From: Pyropia yezoensis
Taxonomy: Eukaryota; Rhodophyta; Bangiophyceae; Bangiales; Bangiaceae
Length of the DNA: 64,000 nucleotides
Assembly: GCA_009829735.1 (NCBI GenBank)
Contig: CM020620.1
Coordinates: 18,992,354 to 19,056,353, forward strand
Direction: 5' to 3'
The notes beneath the pieces are model-generated. The model ran no database searches and was not told where the DNA came from. It worked only from the letters and a program-made list of their open reading frames with translations. The position numbers were made by a program, and so were the translations under genes. Positions 55,524 through 64,000 of the stretch are shown piece by piece; the stretch's first letter is position 1; each line of letters opens with the position of its first letter.

Positions 55524-56267
55524 ATGTCGGACCCCCAGGTACCCGGGGGCGAGGACGACCTCTTGCTTGAGGAGGAGGAGGAGGTGATGGTGGACGACGT
55601 TCCCGTCTCTGCCACCGCCGCCGAGTGCTTCTTGGAGAGCTCGTCGGAGGACGAAGGCGACCGGGTGACCGTTCGTGTGGCCCCGGAAGGCGCGCCGGGC
55701 GGACTGTCGTCCGTGTGCAGCGGCACGACGGCTCCGTCGGGTGGCGGGCAACCGCGTGTAGCGGCTGCCTCTACCCCTACTCCTCCGGCGGCCCGGATGG
55801 CTCCTGTCGCCGGTGCCGGCGGGGCTCCACCTCAAGACGGCGTCGCCGGTGTGTCGGACGGTCGTGGCGGCACCCCGGCCGGGACGGCGGGTCAAGACGG
55901 CGCGGGTGCCCGCCCGGTTGGTGTGTCCGTGGCGGCGGGTAACGGGTCTACCCCTGCTGCCCCCGTGGTGCCCACGTCGGGCCCAGGTGGCGGCGATGCT
56001 CTGCCCGCGGTGCCGCGGGCGCTTCGTGGTCAAGAAGTGTCTACCCCGATGGCGGTGGACTCCGGGAGTTACTCCGGGCAGGCGCCCGCCCTTCTTCTTC
56101 CTCCTCGGCCCCGTGCTCCTCCGGTGCCGGCCCATCTGCCGGTGGGGCTCCCCCCGGCGCCCCCGATTCTTCCTGGTCCTGCCCAAGTTTCCCCGTTGGG
56201 TGGCGGCGCCGCCTCGGCGGCAGGTCAACCCGCCATGTCGATGTCCGACTTGGTGGCTCGGGTTTGA
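55524..56267 (+). CDS. Antisense ORF 1 inside the LTR element, acidic/Pro-rich
   Basis: 247 aa. The ATG is in a strong context (CTCCACCATGTCGG). The N terminus is acidic (a run of Asp and Glu around LLLEEEEEVMVDD, then SSSEDEGDR); the rest is Ala/Pro/Gly-rich and ends MSMSDLVARV. It reads opposite to gag-pol. No family recognised. It is followed after only 3 nt by ORF 2, an arrangement that would suit re-initiation. Additional ORFs, sense or antisense, between integrase and the 3' LTR are known in several plant Ty3/gypsy lineages; whether this one is related is unknown. Confidence 0.6.
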   Translation: MSDPQVPGGEDDLLLEEEEEVMVDDVPVSATAAECFLESSSEDEGDRVTVRVAPEGAPGGLSSVCSGTTAPSGGGQPRVAAASTPTPPAARMAPVAGAGGAPPQDGVAGVSDGRGGTPAGTAGQDGAGARPVGVSVAAGNGSTPAAPVVPTSGPGGGDALPAVPRALRGQEVSTPMAVDSGSYSGQAPALLLPPRPRAPPVPAHLPVGLPPAPPILPGPAQVSPLGGGAASAAGQPAMSMSDLVARV

Positions 56268-56270
56268 GGC

Positions 56271-57893
56271 ATGACTGTGCAGGAGTCGATGGACTCCGCT
56301 GGGCGGATGCGGGTGGACTTCCACCAGCCGCGTCTTCCTGGAGAGACCTCCAGGCGCGTCAAGGTGGACCCGAGTTGGGAGCGGGAGTTGGTGCGGCTGG
56401 TCAACCAGCCGAACGCGGTCCGGGTGGAACATCATTGGATCCTGAGCCAGCCGGACGACCGGCATGCGCAGCTCTGGCGCACCCGGGTGGGGCGGGGTGA
56501 AGTCTACCTCGACTCCGCCTTCGGGATATGCGACTTGATTGCCCCCGCGTTGCCGCGGGAGGTTCACTACCCGGCTAGTGCTCGGAAGGTTGCGGCGGCG
56601 GCGGAGCCGGTGGCGTTTGGGGAGAGGGTGGGTGATACCGGCCGGTGTCCCGGGTTTGAGTACTTCCCGGGGGTATCCCCGTACCTGACGTTGACGGCTC
56701 CGTACCCGCCTATGGCGGGGTTGAAGTCGGCGTCGAGTTGGCGACGCAACCATGGTGTCATGGCGGATGCGTTCCGCACCGATATAACGTGCGCGTTGCA
56801 GACCGGTAACGGTCGTGCGCCGGTGTACACTGACGTGCACCCGCCTTCGTGGCAGGAGGGGTGGGAACCCGCCCCTGCTTTCCGGTTTGACACCGGCTCC
56901 TGTCTCCGATACTTCGGGAGTGTGTTGGCCTCCCGGCCGGTCCGCCCGTTGCAGGCGACCTTCACCCTTGAGGTTACCCTCGGGCAGGCTTCCTCCTTCT
57001 TGCTGTCCGTCCGCCGGCAGGGGCGCCTGTTTCATCTTCCGACGGGTGTCCGTCGGCACATCGAGCAGTTGGGCGTGGACATGATAGCCGCCAAGACCGG
57101 GTTGGCCCGGGAGTTCGAGGCCCTGCTGGCTGTTCACGATGCCGTGAACTGGGCTGGGGAGTTGGCCCTTCCCCCGTACCGGGACCCGCAGGCTGGGGCT
57201 TCCCCCTTGCCTCGTCACTCGTTGCGTATCCGGCGTACTCAGCCCGGTGAGCCCAATTGCCGTGGGTGGGCGTCCACCGAGGCTGTTGCTGACCTGGGTA
57301 TTCCCATGGTTATCCATGACCTTCTTCAGGTCCTTGCCCCGTGGTTCGGTAACCCGATACCGGCGGCGGTTCGCCGTCGTCCCCGAGAGTGGGGCTCTGC
57401 GGGTGGGGAGCGTGAGGTGTCCCGTCATCGGGCGGAGCCCCGCCAGGTATACGGGGAAGCCCCTTCAGTAGGGTCCTACCGGGCCTCGTATTCGCCGCCA
57501 CCGGCTCCGGTGGTGGCCGTGTCGGCTCCTGTGGCTCCTCTGGCTGCGCCAGTGTCACCTTCCGCCCCTGTCATGCCTGACGGGGGTCCCCGTCTATGGT
57601 ATGAAGGCGTTGACGCCCTTGTTGCCCGCGCGATGCGGGAGGATCTCTTTGTTAGCTGGGGGGATATCCCCCCAGGTGCTGCGCTGGTTGGATCCGCGCG
57701 TTGCTTCGGTGGCGTGCTGGACCGCCTCCAGTCCGCTCTGGCGGATGTGGAGGCCGGCCGCAGCACCCTCGTTCAGCTATGCACCGAGGTAACTCGGGTG
57801 ATTGACCGTCGTGAGATTGCCGACCGGTGGAGCATGGAGGTGTACGCGCTTACGCGTGAGTGGCCTCCCTCGGGCAGTGGGTCTACCCACTGA
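56271..57893 (+). CDS. Antisense ORF 2 inside the LTR element, 540 aa, unknown family
   Basis: Uninterrupted 540 codons with ordinary amino-acid composition. Structured-looking stretches: MRVDFHQPRLPGETSRRVKV, WERELVRLVNQPNAVRVEHHW, FDTGSCLRYFGSVLA, LFHLPTGVRRHIEQLGVDMI, EFEALLAVHDAVNWAGEL; a Pro/Ala/Val linker (about residues 405-440); then a C-terminal helical part (YEGVDALVARAMREDLF, GVLDRLQSALADVEAG, STLVQLCTEVTRVIDR). No capsid, protease, helicase or envelope signature that I can name. A preserved frame of this length opposite to the element's own genes suggests selection. The 450 bp after it, up to integrase, are A+T-richer and non-coding. Confidence 0.6.
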   Translation: MTVQESMDSAGRMRVDFHQPRLPGETSRRVKVDPSWERELVRLVNQPNAVRVEHHWILSQPDDRHAQLWRTRVGRGEVYLDSAFGICDLIAPALPREVHYPASARKVAAAAEPVAFGERVGDTGRCPGFEYFPGVSPYLTLTAPYPPMAGLKSASSWRRNHGVMADAFRTDITCALQTGNGRAPVYTDVHPPSWQEGWEPAPAFRFDTGSCLRYFGSVLASRPVRPLQATFTLEVTLGQASSFLLSVRRQGRLFHLPTGVRRHIEQLGVDMIAAKTGLAREFEALLAVHDAVNWAGELALPPYRDPQAGASPLPRHSLRIRRTQPGEPNCRGWASTEAVADLGIPMVIHDLLQVLAPWFGNPIPAAVRRRPREWGSAGGEREVSRHRAEPRQVYGEAPSVGSYRASYSPPPAPVVAVSAPVAPLAAPVSPSAPVMPDGGPRLWYEGVDALVARAMREDLFVSWGDIPPGAALVGSARCFGGVLDRLQSALADVEAGRSTLVQLCTEVTRVIDRREIADRWSMEVYALTREWPPSGSGSTH

Positions 57894-58344
57894 GGAGTGC
57901 TATTGTTTGTGAGGGAGAGGGCCCCGGAGACCCTTATGGTGGCCGGGTAGTAGTGAGTATAACCTCATCCCCCGTTGGGGCGTTTGCATGATACCAATGC
58001 CTGCCTTTGGGGAGTACCCCGTCTGACTTAGCCGTGGCCTGTCTCGGTTCTTTCCCACGCCCCCCAACCCATCCTGGTTGGTTAATACTCATGAAGGTCA
58101 ACCTTCCTTGGTCCGTCACTTGCCTCCTGGCTGAAGGTTTACCTTGGTGTAAGCCTCAGGTTACTTTGAAATTATCCGAGTTAGTCATCTCCTTCAAGTA
58201 AACTTGTAAAAGTCAGTAGCTTACTTAGTTTGCCTAAGTCCGCTCCAACTTAGTGAACCCAAGTCTTGCCGGATCCATGTGACACCCTACTTAGTAGGTA
58301 TAAGCCTCACCCCCCAACAGCCAAAGTCGGTGTCAGTTGGGTTG

Positions 58345-59700
58345 TTACAGTAGGCGTCGTCGCCTCATGTATGGCATGAGAAGTTGGCGGGGTATATTCG
58401 CCGCCTGTTCCCAGGTGGGTGAGTCGTATCCGAGCCAGATCACCTTGACGTACCAGGGTCCTGGTAGGTCTGGATCGGTGTGTCCGACCACGCTCTCTAC
58501 TTGGTATGGAATCCCATCCGGTCCCACCGGGTCATCTGACCGGTGGGTTGTAAGAGCTTCATGTAGCAACCCAGCCGGTACCGGCTGAGGCTGTTCCGGC
58601 TTCGGAGCAGGTGTCACATCATTGACGTTGATGCGTTGTATCTCCGTATCGGAGTGCAGGATGACAGAGTGATCATCTCTGTGTAAGATCTTGTACGGTC
58701 CTTTGACCGGTTGCATAAGCTTGTTCCCGCGGAACTTCTGGTGTCTGATGTAGACCCAGTCACTTGTTACCAGGGTTGTGCTGCGTACCCGTAGCCGGGC
58801 GTCAAAGTTCTTCTTGTATCGAAGTTGTGTACGGTCAAGGGCACCCTTGAGCTTCGGAATCATCCACGATAGCTTGGCCAACCAAGCTAAGTGGATCCGT
58901 TCGGCCGGTCGGCCCTTCGGTATGTCATACCGAGTGCATCTGCCCGGTGGCAGCGTCAGGTTACCGACGCCCATCGGCATGACCCATTTCAGTGGGGCGA
59001 TGCTGGTACTCCGGTGGGGTCTGGCATTGTATGCCAGGGTCAAGACCGACAGAAGCCTGTCCCACGTCTTCGTATGCTCCGCCACATAGCATTGGAGCAT
59101 CTTGACGATGGTGCGGTTGAACTGCTCCACCTGCCCGTTGGATTGCGGGTGGTAGTCGGATGCCCGACGGGGTTCGATACCGAACATGCCCAGGACCATA
59201 GTGAAGAATGCTGACGTAAGGTTTGCTCCGTTATCGGAGAGGAGTTGCTTCATTACTCCGTAAGCACTGATCCAGTGGTCAACCACTGCGTTCATGATGG
59301 TGTAGGCCGTATCGTTCGGGATTGCTACTGCCCATGACAGCTTAGTAAAGCGATCCGACATGACCAGGATGTACCTGTTCCCTTCTTCCGTTACCGGAAG
59401 GGGCCCGAGTATGTCAATAGCGACTTGCTCGTTGGGCCCATCCGGGGGGAACAGTTTCATAGCGGATGCCCGCCTGTGAAGACTCATACGATTCCGTGCA
59501 CACGGGTGGCATCCCCGCACGTGGTCGATTACGTCGACGGCCATAGCTGGTCAGTAGAAGAACCTTCGCATTGCTGCGAACATGCGTGAACCCCCCGGTT
59601 GTCCGGCTGTGGGGTTCTCGTGTTCTCGCTCCATGACGGCTTGCCGTAAGGACAGGGGAACCATGACCTGATGTCGTCCATCGGCGGGTGCCCGCCGGTA
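58345..59700 (-). other. Integrase region with chromodomain-like C terminus (LTR element part)
   Basis: From right to left: a zinc-binding H-H-C-C region (C-x2-C seen in GCHPCARN), the DDE core (IDILGPLP; LSDNGANLTS; a Glu in NGQVEQFNRT), a GPY/F-like motif (VKGPYKIL), and a final segment WYVKVIWLGYDSPTWEQAANI, which resembles the chromodomain core of chromoviruses. Part of the retroelement described above. Confidence 0.88.
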
Positions 59701-60470
59701 TATGAGGCCGTCCTCATTCTCGGAGAAGATGCCGGCCGTGCCGGCCAGGAGGTTAGCACGATGGCGTTTCCAGTCATCGTCATTGGCCTGTGCCTCGCGG
59801 AAGTCCGCGAGGGTCAATGGGCATGCAAGGTGTGCCATGGTATGGTCAACCATACCTTGGGTAGCATTACCCACCATGCAAACCGGTACCACCGGGATGT
59901 CCTCGTCCACCTGTCGGGTATCCCCGCTTGGTGTATCGAGTCGCGACAGTGCGTCCCCCAGATGATGGGTGGAGCCGGCCTTATATATGGTCCGGTAGTT
60001 GTGCTCGGCCATCTTCAGCCTCCACCAGGCTAGCTGACCGTGGCTGTCGGAATCCTTGTCACCAAGGTTAAGCAGCCATCGTAAGGGTTCGTGGTCGGAC
60101 CTTACGATGAACCTGGAACCTTCCAGGTATGGCCGGAGCAGTTGCACTGCCCATATGACTCCGAGGCACTCGCGCTTGGTGGCACTATAGTTACGCTCAG
60201 CCGGGTTCAGTGTCCGGCTGAAGTACCCTACCGGATGTAGGTCCGGGATAGCATTATCGGTACCGATGATAGTCTCTCCCTGTAACAGGGTGCATCCCAC
60301 TTGGGTATCGCAGGCATCGACGTCGATGACGAAGGTCCCATGTCTATGCGGCAACGCAAGCACGGGTGGGGCTAGCAGAGCTTGCTTGAGCAGCTCGAAT
60401 GCCTCTCCCTCGCTGGGCGAGGGAGGTTGGAGTACCTTTGGCAAGGCGCTGCTCGTCAGAACCGTTAACG
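59700..60470 (-). other. RNase H region (LTR element part)
   Basis: Typical Ty3/gypsy RNase H words: FVIDVDACDTQVGC, LHPVGYFSRTLNPAERNYS, TKRECLGVIWAV, RSDHEPLRWLL and the final acidic site near HHLGDALSRLD. Confidence 0.88.
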
Positions 60471-62230
60471 GTTAGGCTATATGAGCGAAGTCCTTGACGA
60501 ACCGTCGGTATACGTTGCACATCCCCAGGAAGCTTTTCAGCTGTGTCTGGGTGGTTGGGTATCGAGCATCCCGGAGGGCTCGGGTATTAGCTTCGAGCAC
60601 TCCCAGTTTACCTGGTGTGATCTGGTGACCCAGATACTCGACTGTCTGCTGGAAGAAGGCGCTCTTCTTGAGGCGCAGGGTTACCCCGGCGTTCCGCAAG
60701 AGGGTGAGTACCTCATCGACATGTTGCACATGGTCATCCATGTTACGCGAGAAGACGATGACGTCGTCCAAGTACACCAGGCAGTTACGCCACTTGACTC
60801 CCGACAGTATAATGTCGATGGCCCACTGGAATGTGGCGGGGGCGTTGGACAATCCGAAGGGCATCCTTAGGAACTCGTACACGCCACTGTGACAGACGAA
60901 CGCCGTCTTGGGGATATCCTCCTCCGCAACGGGGATCTGCCAGTACCCGGCATTGCAGTCAATAGTGGTAAACACTGTGGCCTCCCCCAGCGAGTCGATG
61001 CACTCGTCCATCCTTGGTAAAGGGTATGAGTCTTTCTTGGTAACCAAGTTGAGGCGTCGATAGTCGATGCAAAACCGAGGGGTTTGATCCTTCTTGGGTA
61101 CGATAACGACTGGGGCGCCCCACTCCGACATCGAAGGTCGGATCACCTTAGCTTCGCTCATCCTCTTCACCTCTCCATCAACGATCTCTCGTTGCATAGG
61201 TCCCGCGCGATGCGGTTGCGACCGCGCTGGTCGAGCACCTGGTACCAGGTCTATACGGTGTTGGGTTGCCCCAATGGTACCCAGCGCCCCGCCGGTCCAC
61301 ATAACGTCATGCTTTCTTAGCAAACGTCGTACCCCTTCAGCTACCGAAGGGGGAAGGTGGTCGAGGTCAGCCTCGGCCAGTGCCTTCAAGGCTTCTTGGT
61401 CCTTTGGCGGCATGTCCGCCGGAGCTGCCGATGGGTTAGGCTTCCCGTCATCGGGTTGCTGCCGCTCGGTGGTCTCGGCGACCGCCAGTACCTCAAGTGG
61501 TTCCACTTGACCTTCCTTGTCAGGGGTAAGGATATCTCCTTCGTAGAGCTCGGCAGTCCTCAGGATAGTTCCCTTCGGGAGGGTGACTGCCTTCCGGCGA
61601 TAGTTCGCCATCACGAGCAGTGATGACCCCCCCGCTGGGAGGTCTACGATACCGTTGGCCATGGTCAACCCATGGCGCTTGTAGGTTCGTAGGTTGGACT
61701 GGACTCTGCAGATGCCTGCGAGGTCACAGTTAACCGGGAGGACGGTCTCCGATAACGGCTCAAAGCGAGTCCGCTTGGCCAGCCGGAGTGTCTTCGGTTC
61801 TACACTGGCGTATACCTCCGCTACGTTAACGTGACTCCCGTGTAGCGTCAGGTCCCTGACGATAGCTGTCTGTCCTCTCTTAGTCCCGTCGGCCTCTTGC
61901 AGCTCGACGGTCTTCCGGCCCGGCTGGATTGCATCAACGTGAACGTTGATGAAGGTGCACCCCAGTATGCAGGGCACCGATAGAGTCTCACACACCAGGA
62001 AGTCAACTTCCGTAGTGAGCTCCCCGATAGTGACCCGCAGCGACATCGCTGCAGTCGTGCGAATGAGACGACCATTCGCATCCTTGATCGTGGGTCCCCG
62101 AGCAACTCTGACTCGCGAGAGCCACTTGTCCGGGAGGGTATCCTTCCGGATCAGGTTAGGTCCAGCCCCTGTATCCAGTACAGGGTAATACGATCGGGTC
62201 GACTGGGGGTCAACCCCCAGTGTGGCTGAT
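60470..62230 (-). other. Protease and reverse transcriptase region (LTR element part)
   Basis: Aspartic protease around VLDTGAGPNLI (about 62,160-62,190). The reverse transcriptase shows all core blocks: VIRPSMSEWGAPVVIVPKKD, FCIDYRRLN, TIDCNAGYWQIPV, FLRMPFGLSNAPATFQ and the active site YLDDVIVFS near 60,755-60,780, ending in the connection region FLGMCNVYRRFVKDF. Confidence 0.9.
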
Positions 62231-62519
62231 ACCTTGAAGTTCTCCAAGGTGAACAGTACGTGGCCTACACCGATATCCGGTGTAGCTCGGGCATCCTGAA
62301 CAGGGCCCTTGACTGGTTCCATGTGACGGGGCTTCCCGTCCTCTCCTCCCAACCTTGGTGGGTGGTCATCAATCCCCTGACGCCGTGTCGTCGGGGCCGG
62401 AAGGTGTACCCGGGGGTTGATGCGGCGTCGGCTCAACCGCGCTCTCCGTGGGGCTTTCCCCGCGGCAGTCCGGGGTGGCTTGCTAGGGTTACCCAGCGAC
62501 CCCGTGTCGTCCTTCCTCT

Positions 62520-63865
62520 TACTCGTTTCCCGTACTCGGCCGGGTACTATCTTCCGGGATATCCGGGCGAGGAGGTGCCTCCTCGACCGCCAGCACTCCT
62601 CCTGGAGCTTGCTGCCTGCCCGGCGCCGGGCCTCTGGCGGGATACCCACCAATGGATGCCTTGCGTTGCGCCGCTGCACGTCGAGACTCCTCCGGGATGA
62701 GCGGGCATGCGGACACCCAGTGTTGGGGGTCTCCGCACAACATACATCCGGACGTGCCGGCCGTCCCGGGCGTCCGCGTCGGGTTGGCTCCATAGGTCCG
62801 GTTGCCTGCCTCGGGCGCCCGAGTGCCCGCCCCTTAGTAGGCCTTGGGTCCCGGTGCCAACCGGAACATGGACTCCCCCAGGCGGCTGGCTCTACCAGCG
62901 ATGTGAGGAGGTGCCTCCGTACGCACTGCCCATGTCGGCAGGGGTTGGTGAGGGTTACCCGTAACCGGGGCATACCCCGTAGTCCGCACATACGGGACGC
63001 GCCGTCCCGCTCCCTCGTTAACCTGGAACTGGGTCCCAGCCGGGGCGATGTACGCTACCGTCCCATGCTCATCGATCACCGGCGTTGCCGATAGCAACAG
63101 GTGGCCCTGTTGGTCGACTAGAGGTTCATCCTCACCCGTAGGGGTATGTTCAGTCGCCACCAGTACTGGGGCGGCCTTACGTTCCACCTTCTCTTGCCTC
63201 GGTACCGGGGTAAGCTTGGGATTGCCTCCCTCACCCTTGGGCTTCGGGGCCAAGGCACATTCCGGGTGTAGCACCCGGTAGGCGTCCCCTAGCGACTTGC
63301 ACATATGCATCAGTCGACTGAAGTTCGTCCGAGCCGTATTGGCTCCCCGTGCGGATATCCGCACATAGTTGGGTACTCCTGCGAACAGGATGGCCCGTAG
63401 TTCCCCTTCACCGAGGAGCTTCCCCAGCTCGTAGTCGAGCTCTTGGATCCGGCATCCAAACATCTTTTCATCCTCCCAGGACTGGGCGGTGGCCGTGCGA
63501 AGGGCCTGATAGTGGTCTTCGCACTTGTCCTCACTGAGGTAGCTGCTAAGCAGCTCCTTCAATATCCCTCGGTAATCCATGGGGGTGGCTGCGACCCTCA
63601 TTCCCGGCATCGGGGATGCCTGGCGGAGGATGCCTCGGACCCGTTCGTCAACAAAGAACGGGAGGTTCTCCAGCGCCAGCCCCTCGTTGACGAGCGCCTT
63701 GTCCGCGGCTGCCTTGGAGCTAGTCAAGAAGCAAATGACTGCCAACAGGCGTCCGTTAGGGCCCCCGAACATGGGGACTCCCTTCATTATGGTCTGCATA
63801 GAGCGGATCGCTCGGTGCGAGGTCGTGCGCATCGATTCCGATACGGTAGTGGATCGGTCCTCCAA
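62520..63865 (-). other. gag region with CCHC zinc knuckle (LTR element part)
   Basis: A Gag-like segment (63,865 leftwards) with helical capsid-type stretches such as YRGILKELLSSYLSEDK, HYQALRTATAQSW, ELDYELGKLLGEGELRAIL and FSRLMHMCKSLGDAY, and further left a CCHC knuckle CMLCGDPQHWVSACP near 62,700-62,745. The frame is open to the right beyond 63,865; the region to 64,000 is leader or the start of gag. Confidence 0.75.
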
Positions 63866-64000
63866 GCGATAACGTTCACGAGTCAGTACCGACCTGAAGA
63901 CTTCGTTGACGATTTCCGTGTCCGCGTCCTGGATATCCAGTCGCTTGGCCAGTTGATGAGTGAACTAATCGGACTCCAACCGCTTCAGTAAGCTCGCAGT

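Larger units (their letters stand above)
54573..64000 (-). mobile_element. Ty3/gypsy-type LTR retrotransposon (chromovirus-like), running off the right edge
   Basis: Minus-strand element with gag, protease, reverse transcriptase, RNase H and integrase in Ty3/gypsy order. One LTR (the 3' one) is in the window; the 5' LTR and primer-binding site lie beyond 64,000. Parts inside the window total about 9.4 kb. Coding is spread over several frames; apart from the frame changes such families often use, it looks broken in about two or three places. The good preservation suggests it is fairly young, but age cannot be estimated without the second LTR. An unusual ~3.4 kb stretch with antisense ORFs separates integrase from the 3' LTR. 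Confidence 0.92.

Noticed and set aside
60481-62700. Plus-strand ORFs opposite pol (60-146 codons)
   Set aside because: Shadows of the retroelement's own minus-strand genes; unlike the two long antisense ORFs at 55.5-57.9 kb, they overlap conserved coding sequence.
1-64000. tRNA, rRNA or other structured RNA genes
   Set aside because: I looked for A/B-box and T-loop words and for rRNA cores by eye and saw none I could support; a tRNAscan/Infernal run would be decisive.
1-64000. Bacterial origin or operon structure
   Set aside because: Phase-consistent spliceosomal introns, septin, SNARE, APC/C and RING proteins and a Ty3/gypsy element make the DNA eukaryotic.

Overview
The window is eukaryotic nuclear DNA, very rich in G+C, with dozens of poly-G and poly-C runs, simple repeats and low-complexity Ala/Gly/Pro coding sequence. 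Thirteen gene models can be argued. Twelve are supported by recognisable domains or repeat structure, and seven of those carry exactly one short intron (208-443 bp) whose phase fits on both sides. The gene set (septin, Qbc-SNARE, Cdh1/Fizzy-related, TRAIP-like E3, algal/plant-like methyltransferase), the single short introns and the extreme composition suggest an alga. My best guess is a bangiophyte red alga of the Porphyra/Pyropia kind, but no marker in the window proves this.

Layout. 1-1.1 kb: low-complexity sequence, perhaps the end of a gene entering from the left. 2.26-4.6 kb (+): RING-H2/coiled-coil/PIP-box E3, TRAIP-like. 5.96-6.46 kb (+): small orphan protein. 7.65-8.48 kb (-): four-TM COPI-associated (TVP15-like) protein, divergent from pirin at 9.26-10.32 kb (+). 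11.0-11.24 kb (-): free-standing ubiquitin-like protein. 11.3-14.8 kb: no gene seen. 14.9-16.9 kb (-): low-complexity gene of uncertain frame. 20.85-23.9 kb (+): large protein with two E2-like folds, both lacking the catalytic Cys. 24.56-26.48 kb (+): septin with a hydrophobic tail. 28.88-31.73 kb (+): secreted Cys-rich repeat protein. 32.57-33.71 kb (-): DUF1749 alpha/beta hydrolase. 34.57-35.63 kb (+): SAM methyltransferase. 36.77-39.86 kb (-): Cdh1-type APC/C activator. 42.65-43.58 kb (-): SNAP-25-like SNARE. 44.37-47.99 kb (-): PH-like domain plus pseudokinase. 48-51.5 kb: extreme simple-sequence DNA.

The right end is mobile-element territory. There is a ~1.06 kb inverted-repeat element (51.54-52.60 kb), then an unclassified, apparently broken reading frame (53.3-54.57 kb), then a Ty3/gypsy-type LTR retrotransposon on the minus strand. 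Its 3' LTR is at 54,573-54,934 and its gag end runs to the right edge of the window. It carries two long antisense ORFs, 3 nt apart, between integrase and the 3' LTR. Two copies of a ~210 bp Tc1/mariner-like MITE lie in inverted orientation at 1.44 and 34.07 kb.

Functionally the host genes do not form an operon-like unit. Four of them touch ubiquitin biology (TRAIP-like E3, Ubl, double UEV-like protein, APC/C activator), two touch membrane traffic (COPI-associated protein, Qbc-SNARE) and one is a membrane-associating GTPase (septin). Shared sequence habits are a GTRCGT splice donor in five of seven introns and a sense-strand poly-C run shortly upstream of about half the start codons.
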